In this document: positions 45,032 to 58,200 of the stretch, one piece after another
Numbering within the stretch: the stretch's first letter is position 1
Layout of the letters: each line of letters begins with the position of its first letter
Origin: Lineus longissimus
Lineage: Eukaryota; Nemertea; Pilidiophora; Heteronemertea; Lineidae
Reading direction: 5' to 3'
Assembly: GCF_910592395.1 (NCBI RefSeq)
Contig: NC_088317.1
Span: forward strand, 3,410,001 to 3,474,000
DNA length: 64,000 nucleotides
Made by a program: the position numbers and the translations under genes
Notes under the pieces: generated by a model
The model's database searches: none
Seen by the model: only the letters and a program-made list of their open reading frames with translations
Told to the model about the DNA's origin: nothing

Positions 45032-48000
45032 CTAAAAGCGCGGATTTTTAGGATTTGTTGGCGGCGTTGGTGATGGAGTGGCGGCAGCATTATCCACATC
45101 CAGGGTGCTGTTCGACATTTTGAGGGAAATGGTCCCGCGCGAACTCATGCTGCTACCCATCATCGATGCCTTGCTTTGTCCCAACGTCTCGGGCAAACAG
45201 AATGCGAAACTTACAAACACCCGTTTGAACTTGTCACCAGAAATGCAGTACAGGAACAAGTTTATCGCGTAATTGAACTGGTATAAGAAGAAGAAGAAGG
45301 CCCTCACCCATTTGAGAAGAAGTTTTGTTTGGAAGAAGAAGATGTATTCGGATTTGTTGGGCTCGGTACCGCTAGGTGGAACCTTCATCACATTATTCCA
45401 ATACAGCTCCGCTGATTGGACAATCCCTAGGGGTAGGATTAAGAAAAGGAATGAAAAGGTCAAGGTCAAAAGCATGATGGTCAACTTTCCTTCTCTTTCC
45501 GCTTGTTTCCTTGACATTGCGTCAGAATTTATAGCACCGAGTTTCTTTTTATCGCGGTTGAGTACATACAAAATGGTGATGTTCAACCCAAGGATTGTAA
45601 AAGTGGGAATCCATGTACTTATTGCCACGTACATGTAAACCAATGCCGGATTCTGCGCACGATTGGTGAGGCATGCTGCGTATCCGAACACACTGTCACC
45701 TTCGAACCCGGTCACGAAGCCCTTACTGCAGCTGAAAAGGAGAATGATAAGGGAGACCCAGGCGATTGTTTTACGAGCTCTGGATACGGTGATGTTGGAC
45801 GCCTTCAGGGGATAGATCACGACCAGCGCCCTCTCCGCCGTTACACAGACTATGATCCAGACACTCAACATCGTAAACAACTCTACACCAATTGAATGCA
45901 GTATGCACAGTGCCTCACTCTGTTGGAAAGTGGCGTTGACACTTTCGATCTGTCCGCGCAAAACGCCAATCAAAAAGTTAAATATCAAAACCATGCTGTC
46001 GTAAATTGCCAGGACTGCGAGGTAGTTCCCCATTGAGACTCGCCGCATCTTTTCCTGCATGAAGGTAACGAAGGCCAAAATGTTGAAGACGAAGCCGAGT
46101 CCGACGATAGCTGACGATCCTTGGTTCAGAAGCAGTTTCACAAGCTTGACCAATGGTTGGAGGTCGTAGTAATATTTCAAGACTTCGCACGGCCATTGTA
46201 GAAGTAGTTCCTCCGTCAATTCTACGTCACGAAAATCGTCTATGTCAGAGAAGAGGACGCTGCAGTTGTTAAACCTGAAACGAATGTGGGATGAATTAAG
46301 CATTTGCGCATCCCTCAAAGGTATTTCCGATTCAGCCCTTATCGATGTAGATTTTTTTTTCGGTACTAATTTAAACTTACAAGAAGCTTGGTTGTACCAT
46401 GATGGTTTTTATACCTTTTTATACATTCTCCAAGCAAATCAAAGGATATTCTCTCAGTCATTTCCATTGCAGCACGATGTTCCAGATGTCTCACTGGCGT
46501 GTGACCGGCGATGTCCCGAATCAACAGATTAAAAAAAACCCAGAAAAACCCCAAGCATAAAGCGGGACATGAAAGGGTAAAAAGGGAGCTGTTTAGGTTG
46601 TGTGTATACCAATCAGCAATATTATATTTGGGTACAAACGGCCTTATCGCCAAGCGTCTGGCATAAGAGATAGGACCGACGAGTTTTGTAGTAAGGAGTG
46701 TCTCATCTGGTCGGCCATTTGGGGTGACACTACAATAAAAAACCCTTACTTTTTTAGAGCTGTAACATTACGATAGCGCCACACACGTCGAATTTCATTG
46801 AGGGTACGGTGACAAAGGACCATGCTCATTGACGTTCATCCTCCACACAGGTGCAAAATCATGACAATGCGACACGCGCATGGGTGGTACTGGTAATCAG
46901 AGTGCACATTGACAACACGCCTGGAGGCTGTGATGTCGCCACTCTCCACGCGTATCATATCGACACGCGCAGTGATGAGAATGCATGGAGCCTGGCACGC
47001 GTTGTTAGCATGGCGACAAGGGACTGATGAGTCACTCACAGTATGGTGACTAAATAATGGTAGCAAATCTGTACAGAGCTGTGAGTATTGAGCCGCCATA
47101 GCTATGAGTAAATGCTCCCTTGTACCAGGAAACAATCAATACACAATGTAGACACAGTGCATTGGCGATGATAGAAAGAGAAGAGGGGAAGCAGTTTGCG
47201 TTGCGTGAAGTGTGCTTAAAACCAGATGCTTTAAGTGATAAAGCTTTCTAAATCACGATCAAAAGTCAATTAAGGTAATAGTCATTGTGTTTAAGAGCCT
47301 TCAAAATTCCGTACTGGATAAGGGTAAGTCCCTTTGCAAACATTGACGTACTGTCGCATATCATAGTTGTTATTGTGTTGCCTTATTCTGATGCATTATG
47401 GTGTAAATAATGTGATGGTATCACGCGGGTCTTGTCCGCTCTTTCTTAAAGGGTTCTATTTCGTCATTTTGAAGGAGTTGATTGCTTTAAGGTTTCAAGC
47501 TCTGACCAAAGTTGTGATTTAATGGCCAACCCTTAACAAGTCGTTTCGTACAGTGTGGTCTTCGTCCGTGAAAGTGTGTACTTTTCTGTCCAACATTCCA
47601 ATTGAATGGCGATTTAAATGACTGAGATTAAGGGAAGGTAAACAGAATTGATGAAGACAAGGGATTACATCAGACGAAAGGTAGGTTGTCTGCAGGAACA
47701 GAATGTAACTCTCGTAACCTAACCTACTATTGAGGATTGACTACAGGTACCACTTTCCATTTTTGCTAAAACGTAAAATCCTAAAGCCATAAGAATTATT
47801 CTTGCAAATTGAAGTAAATGCCAATTGTAAGGGTATAGGAGTCAGTTCTTTGTTTTCCCTAAAGCCATAAGAATTATTCTTGCAAATTGAAGTAAATGCC
47901 AATTGTAAGGGTAGGAGTCAGTTCTTTGTTTTCCCTAAAGCCATAAGAATTATTCTTGCAAATTGAAGTAAATGCCAATTGTAAGGGTAGGAGTCAGTTC

Positions 48001-50185
48001 TTTGTTTTTTTCCCTAAAGCCTTAAGAATTATTCTTGCAAATTGAAGTAAATGCCAATTGTAAGGGTAGGAGTCAGTTCTTTGTTTTCCTGAAAAAAAAC
48101 TCTCACACTTGAAATTGGCATTCACTTGATTTTTAGGGAGTTCTGATGCCTCTAAATACAGATTCTAGCCAAAATCGTGGTGGCTTTGGTCAACCCTTGA
48201 GGGCCGTGACATCATGTTTGGAGCGACAAACACTCTCAGAAATAGAGGTGTTTGGGCTTTGACCAACACAAATATGCATCACGTAGAGTTTTTTGGGGGG
48301 CAAAATGAGAAAAACCTCTGGTTTTTGAGATTATGATCACTTCGCTGAAAAACTTCTACAGGGTGCATATACATGTAAGCTTATGTGTTGGTAAAAAAAC
48401 ATTCAATATTTCTCAAATGCTCAAAAACCTTTATTTCTAAGAGTGTACTGTCGCATTCTTAATTCAAAACTATATAAGGCCCCCACTACCTCAGTTGCAA
48501 TTAAGGGAAACCGTCTGATTTCAAAACTAAAAGAGGCTCCCTCGTCGTTCTTTTACCAATCAAACCTTCCGAAATGGTTGATTCGAGCCCCATGATTACC
48601 CCACATCGTCGTGACTCAAATCAACCATCTCGGGGCTCCCCAATTCCAACATGTCCAATGACGTGATAGGAGGAGAACGCCTGGGACTTTGGCACATATT
48701 TTGGCGGCGTGTCTATGTTTGTGGTGCACTCTCCCTGCCCAGGTTCAGTCAAAGTTGAAATTCTGCTTTCTCCGAAAGTTTTTTTGATGCAACATACTGA
48801 TAATCCCAAAGCCGACTTATTCAGGCAATTCCGAAGGTGGAAGTTTGGGTTCAGGTATTCTGTGGTATTTTGTCCAATCAGAAATGCATGATTATTCGTC
48901 CCGGCCGTGCTCATTTGCAATGATGAGCCAATCAGAAAGACTTCAGAAGTTTCAAATTCGTTTTCGAAGCGGGAGAAAACGTAGATGGCGAATACAGGTT
49001 CTTCTGACGGAAATATTTTTTCTGTTAAGTAGATCCCATCATTTTCTCCATCACATCGTCGTCTTGGCACGGAGTATAAAACTTGAAAAATGTGCGTGTA
49101 TCTATCAAAACGTGACTTACTGTATTCCAGTAGTTTTCTCAGTTGTTGTCATGTTCGTAGTATTATTCTCAGCTCTGGGAACATTACGAGGTTCCGCCAC
49201 CTGGGTGTCGTCGCTGGTATCATTCTGTGGCCCGGGGGTAACTGTGCTATTGAGGTCCTGGGAATAGAAAACAAGTTGCCGACTTTATAACCACATTGAC
49301 ACCATAACAGAGTGGTATTATCAGCCTGTAGAATCAGCAACAACATTTCGGGTTCTCATTTTTCATTCTCAAATACGATGTAAACTTATCACCAGAACTG
49401 CTGCCGGCTATCCCGAGTTTGTCACGCTTAACTGCAAATGCGTTGCGGACCTGGAATCATATGATGTCCGCTTTCCCGAGTTGCTATCCACTATTCTGAG
49501 TTTATCGAACGACTTAGTAGTGAAGTTTCAAGGGCTTTCATTCAGTGACCCGATTGAAACACGGCTGAACTATTAACCAGTGTTTTCAGAGCGGTAGCAT
49601 CGAGCCAACACCTAATTTTAACTAATGGTTTCGTATAATTCAGAGTTTTTCGTCTGACGCTAACGTAGACCGCAGTGAACACCCTGGATTCTTTCTAGTT
49701 TTTGCGTAATGAAACGATTATTTATAACTCAAAACAATGAAACCTAACCGGAAATACAATCCCTAATCCAACAATAACAAAATTCAGGACGCGTATTGTG
49801 CAAAAATAACCCTGTCTTGCTTCTTTTCGAAACTAAATCAATACCCAGTATTTATAAAACAATTCTTCTTTATTATATAACTTTTGCTAATTAAGGTAAA
49901 CCGCTAGATTTTTGCGGTGGTTTTATTTTCGCGGTTTTTGCGAAAATGAAAATCGTGAATTATTTTTTATTTGACAACGGAAGAAAATTCGTAATTCACC
50001 AAAATATAAATATTTCTTATATTTTTTTGCGAATCACAAATTCAAAAAACGCCGGAAAACCTATAAAGTGTACTTACATGTATTGATTCCAATGTAACAG
50101 CTACCTCAGTAGTGACGGCGAGCAAGGTGTGGGCTTGAAGACCGAGCAAGAAAATAATAGTGAGGCCTATTCTAGCAAGTTTCAT
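45032..50185 (-). CDS. Class A GPCR with signal peptide and glycosylated N-terminus (495 aa)
   Basis: Exons on the minus strand: 50185-50078, 49257-49121, 46274-45032; the phases fit exactly (0, then CA|G). Exon 1 is a signal peptide (MKLARIGLTIIFLLGLQAH). Exon 2 is Thr/Asn-rich with NST, NDT, NNT and NMT glycosylation sites. Exon 3 starts FNNCSVLF and holds all seven transmembrane helices: TM1 GFVFNILAFVTFM, TM2 YLAVLAIYDSMVL, the TM3 end VTAERALVVIYPL (ERA in place of DRY), TM5 WIPTFTILGLNITILY, TM6 LTLTFSFLFLILPLG (no CWxP) and TM7 NYAINLFLYCISGDKFKR (NLFLY in place of NPxxY). The tail is Ser/Pro-rich. It is rhodopsin-like and probably a peptide-type receptor; the ligand is unknown. Starting inside the 45032-46318 frame would miss the two upstream exons. 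Confidence 0.85.
47781..48090 (+). repeat. 76-79-bp tandem repeat, four copies
   Basis: Four near-identical units with starts near 47781, 47859, 47935 and 48014, each containing CATAAGAATTATTCTTGCAA (one has CTTAAG) and GCCAATTGTAAGGG. AAGAATTATTCTT is itself palindromic. The array lies in the second intron of the GPCR gene. Confidence 0.92.
48231..48446. mobile_element. CACTCTTAGAAATAAAGG-family inverted-repeat element
   Basis: The ends CACTCTCAGAAATAGAGG and CCTTTATTTCTAAGAGTG are inverted copies. Internal phrases include ACACAAATATGCA and GGGTGCATATACATG. It lies in the GPCR intron. Confidence 0.7.
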
Positions 50186-52273
50186 CGTTGTCTTGTGCTG
50201 CTAAGGTCCGTTGGATGACAATCTTTTCAAATACAAATTTCCGCAACAAAATGAAGAAACTGAACTGATGAGTACGAAAGTTGTCAATTAGGCTTCTCTT
50301 ACATCAGGCCGAGTGCAGATTGTAATTTTTTGAAGTCACGGAAAGAACCTTGGCATGCCTAAACTGAAAGGATCCAACGATACCAATGCCATCCACTTCT
50401 CTCGGAATTAGTCAATCCCAATCTGCACCGCCGATTTTTCTCTGGGGCGATTACAGTATTGACAGTTTGGAGCTGTTTCCTTTGCCGCTTCTCTGTCAGG
50501 TCATCGTCAATATGACGCCTTCAATAATGGAGCCTGATGAGGTCACCAAGCTTTTGCCAAATCTCTGTCGTGTCATCAATAATGCAGCATCATATGAGGT
50601 ATCCGCACCTCCAATGATGCGGTATCCACACCGCTAATAATGCAGCCTGATTGAGGAATTCGCGCCTCCAATAATGTTACCGGATGAGGTTCATGGCTCT
50701 GTCACCTATCACCGTACACCATAACACACGAAATACTCTATCTGCATTTTCATAAAGTCAGTCAATTTTCAGATCGGTGGCCGGATTTTGTTTCATTTTC
50801 GTCGTTAGAGTCAGCCTGGCACTCCAAGGGACAGTTATTTATGTGGAATGACATTGCCAGAGTTCGGACCAAGTAAAAAGAATATCTTCCACTGACCTAA
50901 TGAAAATGAATCTAGAGTAACAAGGTCAGTTACCTTGTATAATTTCGATAAATAATCCAAACACGATTTCCACTAATTTCGCTGGCTTTATTACCGTAGC
51001 GAACTTTTTACCTTCATGATTGTATTCCAAAGAATAGATGTGATTATCCAAACAATAACACATTATTAAATCATTTGAGGTTTTGCCAAGGATAAAGTTA
51101 ACTGTCCGCCGGGATTCATCCACCAACAATCCTCTGGCAGGGGAAGAACGAGTATCACTTTCCTGTCCGAAATCCGTAGCATCTGTGAACAAAGATTCTG
51201 AGTCTATGTCATATTATTTGATTGTCACTCCTGCCCGAAATCTATGGAATCTGTGAACAACGGTTGACACTTTACCTTGTTGTTTTCAATGATAATTTCC
51301 CAAATCGCTCAGTCACTTGGTGTATAACCAGGTGAAAATCTCTAAGATTGAGCGAGATATCGCACATTGCAAAACTTTCACGAGTGTTTTCTCGTGTTTA
51401 TGGTAAATCTCAGCTCACATATCAATATGCAGCTAACAAACGACCAATACATAATTCATTATGAGTTCTTGTAAAGCTTGCTAATTTAATTATTTGGACA
51501 AGAACACGATTCAAGATCGTGTCGGTCGTGAACTGGAACTATCTTCATGTGTTGTCCGGAATTTTCGGACAGGAAAGACGGTGACAATGAACTGGAATTG
51601 TTCCAGAGATGGTGTTCATTTCGAACAGATGCAATTAGTGCAAGTGTGCGCTTTTTTTATGCGCGAGTCTATTTCAGAAACGACACGGTTTATATTGTAT
51701 GAGCGAGAGTGCAGTCAGGATCCCAGACAAGGTAAAGTCGAATCGGCGGCTGTGAAGGGTGAAAATAGCTCGTTCGGCGACCACTCGCCGTTCGGGAATC
51801 ATTGCCCGACACTGGCATTAGGGAGTTTTCGCAAAGCTCCTGAAACGTCAACACGATCGCCTATCCCATTGTTCGACAAAGTTATCTGGAGGTCGAACAA
51901 TGAGATGTGTTCATGTTGGCATTTCGGGTGCTTTGCGAAAACTCTCTCATTGTCGGCATTGGTATGATAAAGCGATCGCAATTATGTGGTACAGGCATTT
52001 GAAATTGGTGTAAATGCCACATTTATCTCTTCGTGACCTAATAACATATTATCGTGCTGCCAGTTTCTATTGCTGTGGCCATTAATTTATCGCTTTAACC
52101 TAAACAAATTAAGACATTGAATGGAGTACTTGAATACTGTATCGAGGATACTGCCCTAGTCAGAGACGGACCTATGACCAGTTCACACCATCTTGACCCG
52201 GACTCCGTTATACCAACGAGGGGAGGTTACAGAGTGCCTCTGCTGGTTTGGAGTGGTTGACACTGGATTCAAA
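50186..52273. other. Divergent intergenic region between the GPCR and GDE genes
   Basis: It must hold both promoters, as the genes point away from each other. A run of repeated TCCAATAATG/CTAATAATGCAGCCTGAT phrases lies at 50520-50700, and an imperfect long hairpin at 51798-51963. The 157-codon open frame at 51494-51967 overlaps the hairpin and is probably not a gene. Confidence 0.5.
51798..51963. repeat. Imperfect ~75-bp-arm hairpin
   Basis: The left arm (CATTGCCCGACACTGGCATT, GGGAGTTTTCGCAAAGC, CCCATTGTTCGAC) pairs in order with the right arm (GTCGAACAATGAG, GCTTTGCGAAAACTCTC, ATTGTCGGCATTGG) around a loop of about 14 nt near 51887-51900. Confidence 0.8.
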
Positions 52274-55200
52274 ATGTCTTCCAACGACCAGGTAGGATTC
52301 ACGAATTCCAAGCTAATGTTGGATGAGATACAAATGAGTGATAGGAATTTATGAAATGGCATGCTGTAGTCATTTAATTGGGGTTGATGTCCTTGTGACG
52401 ATTGGCTCTTGGAGTGATACGAGACAAGTGCATCGAAAACATACTACGGCGCAGTGAAAGTAGTGTGGTGAGGCGGTCCTTTTGGCCTTGACTATACACC
52501 TTTCCAGAAATGGGGCGCTGAGTGTCCGAAATAGTGATGTCATAAGGGGAAACTAAACCTTATGGTGGAGGGACAAAGGAGATAGTCATGGTTGACCAAC
52601 ACACTTGAATGCCTTTAATGACGGACAAGGGGGAAAAAGTTAGTTCCAATGCAAACCACCAATTTCGAGAAGCATGTTATCGAAAATTGAAGAGACTGTA
52701 GTAGTGTGCTTACGTAACCATAGAGTTGCTTCTTTTGGCACAACATAATTTGTCTCTCCTGATAAAAAAGTACTAACAACATTTTTTGTGTAATCGAAGA
52801 AAATTAATAAAATCTACCTCGGGCGGGACTCGAACCCGCAATCCCCGGCTCCGGAGGCCGATGCCTTCTCCATTAGGCCACCGAGGCAGCACATCATCCA
52901 TCGCGCATTTTTCCATGCACATAGGTATCAAGATCAAGTGCGACAGGTGTCAGCATCATTTACGAGTCACAATAGTTTCATATCGATTGACGTCAGTTAG
53001 CTATATAATGGTGTATATATTGCACCTAATGGAAGGTATTTACATCTTCCATTTTGCTCAGATACAGTTTTGATCGATCTATTATACGCATTGTAAAAAC
53101 AAATATCTGACCGTAGACTCACAACAACAATGGAGTTTATATACTGTTTAGAAGGCTTTAACACTGGGTTGTAAAAAAACCCTGAACTGTTGGGAAATGC
53201 AAGAATATTCCTGGACGTTATACTTCCAGTAATACGACACACCACACATCCTCTTAGACTGCGCTCCTTCTGAAGCACAGTCGAGAGAGACCTAATGGAG
53301 GATCGAAATGTCAACATTGGAGAACACCTGAGGGCCACGGCCTGATTCCTGACATCCATCACCCTAAGAATTTGATGCTGTCCTCGAACGCTTATAGGAA
53401 GAACAATTAGAAGAAAGAAAAGCTGAATGAAAATACATCATGCATGACGTCACTATTACAGCAGCCAATCAGAAAAGAACCTCTTCTTACCAAACTTGCC
53501 TTGGAAATACGATTGCGTTTCGTTCACCTCTACATGGATGTAGTCGCTTTGAATTCTGTACCGTGGAAATGATATTTTACCTGTATTTTCCATTCGTTTC
53601 AGGCGACCCGTGAATCATTCGTGCCAGAACAGGAGACCAGCAGCATGCAGAAGGCTCCCACCCGCCGGCAAGGGCTCCACGGGTGCTGTAGCTCTCTACT
53701 CGGCGGTATCTACGGCTGCCGCTGGAAGAAGCACGTCCCTCCGCCGAGTACCGCGGTAAGTTTTCTTAAAAACTGAGTTCAAACTCCAACCATTAAATGC
53801 CTACCGGTGATATGCCCAGTCATTCTAGGTTGTTGAACAAGAAACAATAGGTTGTTGATCAAGGTGCTTTTTATTTGACTTTTTGACGATTACCAAGCTT
53901 GGCGACCGATTTTCTCAGTGACATTGTATAAACATATCAACAACTTTCCTATTTCTATTACAGTGTGATCTCATCTGGTTTTTTTTGTTGCTTCTCTTCA
54001 CCGCCGTCATCACCATCTCACTCTACCTCTGGCTGGTCATCGAGAACGACGAAGCGAACTTTAATACGTGAGTTATCAGGGTATTTTAATTTTATAATTT
54101 TAATATTTAATATACAAGAGTACAGAACATAAACAATAAAAATACAAACAAACGAAGGGACACAATGATGGCACTCAATAGGGACACCCAGAGGGATCAT
54201 AGACCCATAATAGGGGTCCCCTTAAAAATTAATACATATAATGATAAAAATCAATCAATATTGGACTTTAAAAAAAAAACAGGCACAGAGAGATTTAAAA
54301 TCTACAGTTAGCACATCTGCAACGCCCAACCCATGTGCACGCATTGTCCGGGTCAAAGCGCCCCGTCAAGAGCTCAAAGCGCCCCGTCAAGAGCTCATTG
54401 TAGTAAACACCGACAGAGCGCCTAGCGCCAGTCACCGGATTATGCTAACGGACGTCCGACAGAGCTCTAAAAGGGTTTCCGTTGATGAATCTCCCCGCTC
54501 TGTAGCCCTTCTTACGGAACAACAACTAATATTTAGCGGTTGAAGTGCACAATGACCGCACAATCACCAGTTAAGTACTGGCGGGATAATTAACGGCCAC
54601 TGTTACTTTAAAGTGGGTGTAAAGTTACTGTCACGGAACATGTTAACGGACGTCGGTGGAGCGAAAGAAGAGCATTCGGGGGTTTGAGTCGAGTCCGTAG
54701 TCGCCCGCAGCCCTTGGAACGGAAGAACCACAGATATTTAGCGGATGAAACGCACAATCACACCGTACAACAATAACCGGCCATCATTATTATAATGGAT
54801 TTTAACGTGGGAGTAACATACATGATCAAGTCGAAGCGAAAGCGGGACGCAAAAAAATAATCTTCAAGTTGATAAAACAGTATTTGATATTTTTATTGCA
54901 GTTATCTGCATAATAAGACCGGGATCCGCTTTCGATGGTACACCCTGATGTTGATATCGACATCGATCGCGTTCTCTTACATTGCTTTACTATTGGTAGG
55001 TACTTCACAAAGAATGATTTCTCATACACTTTTGACAAGATACATTTCATGTTAGATGTTGGTTTAAATTAGAAAATGTTGTAAAAATGTTGTAATAATC
55101 GTGTGAAAATTCTATAAGGAAATGATCAGAATGAGAGCGTTAAACTTTTGTTGCAGGTCCTTTCCCTGTGTCACTCCGTGCTGAAGCTCCAGCTATACAT

Positions 55201-58200
55201 GCACCATGTCAACAGGGTCTTTCTCGTCCTGCTCACCTTGCTGTTTGGAGGCATCATGGTCGTGGTTGGTGTGATGGAAAAACAGGAATGGCAGCTCGTC
55301 CGGCTCTCCCTACATGTAAGTTAAGATATTTCCCAGGCGGAATCGGACTGTTTTCATGTCATGTAGATCCCTTTAATGATTTTCTTGATCCTCATTCAAC
55401 CCTTGGAAATGTTCGCTTAAGGTATATACTAGGCAGATATCTGGTCATTTTTTCAATTATCCTTTTACTTTTAGATGACCGGGCCATTCCTGCAGGTGGC
55501 AGCCGTAGTCCTAGCTACCATCTTGACATGGCTGTTTGTGGTACGATGGGTCAAACTAACAGTTGCAGGTAAATCATAAGATTATTACAATATGAACTTG
55601 AATTTTCCAAGAAGGTCACTTCGTAATGGAATCATAACTGTTCATATATAAACACTGAGTCAAACATTATATCCCGGTGTAAAAGTTAGTTGGTCCCCCT
55701 GGTTTACCCGTCCTACCAATTTTTCACTGTCCGTTCAAGGATTTTATAACCTTGGAGGTCTAGACTTCGATCCCGCATTAGTATTGCTAATAGATCGGGT
55801 TACAACATCTATGTCTTTGATACCAGCTTTCATGTTCAAAACCTTTTCGTTTCACACGTTTCCCATATTTTCTTCAAGCCCTTCGCGCCTTCCTTTTGGT
55901 CCTCTACATATCCTTCATGATGTTCCTCTACCTGTCACCCTTACTCATATCAGCTCCCTGTATTTGCCATGACAATGAAGTACCGGTCAAGCCAAAGTTG
56001 TTTGCTCACAGAGGGGCTTCTATGGTAAGTCCTTTAAAGGCATTCAGCTCTTGAAGTGTAAAATGAAATCTTTCTAAAACTGTATATTTGCGTCAGTGCT
56101 TAAGTCTTTCATGTTTTGGTATAAGTCAGCAGTTACTGATGTACAAGAAACACATATAAGCTAAGTCACCAGCTCAGTCACTGTTTATCAGCAGTAAATG
56201 CCTACATCCACAAAAGCGTTTCCCGTGGCGTATCACATAACGTACAGCCCTTTGTTATTTTATGCCACATTGCCCGAGAGTAGCTATGTAGAGATTATCC
56301 TTTAAATAAAAAAACAACGCTTTTTTGCTGTGATCTTATAGTTCTACCAGCCATAGTGCCTTCTTCTTCTTCATTATCTTCTTCTCCAGGTGGCTCCAGA
56401 AAACGCGATGGCCACCTTCAAGTATGTCATCCAGAAAAACAACGCTTTTTTGTTATTACATAAGTTGTACCCAATAATATCTTCTTCTTCTTCTGCTTCA
56501 GGTAGCTCCAGAAAACACGATGGCTGCCTTTGAATATGCCATCGAAAATGGATGCTATGGTCTCGAGTCCGACGTTGGCATCACGTAAGTGAATTGCAGA
56601 CGGTAACCTTTCTCGGACAAAGATGGACAAAACCTTTAAATTCTGAAAGAAGTATAGACATCAAAAAGCATCTTGATTTACTAGGTTTTAATACAATAGC
56701 TAATGGCATTCCGCGAAGATGACGTCAGTGCAGTTCCTGCCCTCTATTTCCCCATCGCTGAATTACAGGCAATGTCGGACAAACATGTGCTTTCGTAATG
56801 GATTCAGGCTTTCTAACTAGGGCAGTTAGATTCAATCTGGCACATGTCCGAGTGTTGGAAATACTACATAATTGTTCTGAATATTTCTCTCTCTGACTCT
56901 ATGGTATCATTCATGCTAAAAACAATGCAGGGTCAAAGATAACTGACTTTGAAATAAGCTCAAATGCGTAGAAATAAGTGTCGATGGCCGACTGTCACGT
57001 GACTAAAACGTCAAAATATCTTATGCAAATGATCTTGTGAGCCATAAATAGTAACGTCGCGGAATGCTATTCATGTATACGATCATATTGTCAAGTTCTG
57101 CATCACTTGAAAGTCAGCCAATCACAGTGTGTTGATCAAACTAGATCGAAGTGCTGCCGTTCTTGATTTGCATGTCTGATCACATTGTCCAATGAGAAAA
57201 TTCAACTTCTGCATCACTTGAGAGTGATGAACCAATCACAGTGTGTTGATCTAAGAGTACACATGTACCTAGATTTAAGTGCGTTCCGCGGTTATTCTTG
57301 ATTTGAATAAATCTCTGTTTCAGATTGGACGGAGTACCCGTCATGCTTCACGATACGACACTCGGTAGAACCACGAATGTTGCCGACGTGTTCCCGGGTC
57401 GAGTTGACGATCCAATATGGCGGTTCACCGCGGACGAAGTCAGCCTACTCAGTGCAGGACAGTGGTTTCTGGACGTAGGTGTCAATATATATATATGGAC
57501 GAAGAGTAGGATTTGAGCTTGGCTGCTTGATAAAATGCCACTCCAGCAGAAAAAAACCCCTCATTCCTTGACTTCATTACTGGTATCTAAGCGGGTGACC
57601 AGTGCGGCTCAAGCAGAAATCGGTTTTATATCTCGGCGTTACTTCGCTCTTTAATATTTGCTTTGAACTACCCAGATGATCCAAATATTTCTGCACAAGT
57701 AGGCCCTGTTATAAACGAACGTAAGCCAGGTTTTGACCACAACCCCATTTTCTGCTAATATGAGAGAGAATCGTCTAAAGATTGGTCATTCAAATCACTT
57801 TACAGCATGTGACCCATTCCCCTAATCAACTAAAATAAGGGGAATAGTCAATTCATTTTCGTCTTCCAGCAAGACCCATACCACCAAGTCAGCAAGCTGA
57901 CAAAAAAGCAGAAGAGGCAATACCGGAAGCAGACGGTACCAACTCTCGCCGAGTTCCTCACTTTCGCGAAATCTCACAAAACCAGGATCATGTTCGATAT
58001 CAAAGTTTATAACGAGAATGGGACGGTTCTGAAGAAGGTCTTAGAAACAGTCAAGGACTCTAGAATACCACGGAAAAATGTAAGTGTAACCAGACTGGTT
58101 CAACTATTTCAGGGCTGGTGAGGTTCCATTAATGTCCCTGAATGAAGTAGTTGCTGATTTTCGGATCAATGTCCTGCGCTTGGCAGCCAGAGGTTGTGGT

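Noticed and set aside
48621-49070. 149-codon minus-strand open frame between GPCR exons 2 and 3
   Set aside because: It lies in the GPCR intron, has no domain character and no fitting splice phase, and the exon 2 to exon 3 junction is already perfect without it.
51494-51967. 157-codon plus-strand open frame
   Set aside because: Its second half is an imperfect inverted repeat, and the composition looks like translated non-coding DNA.
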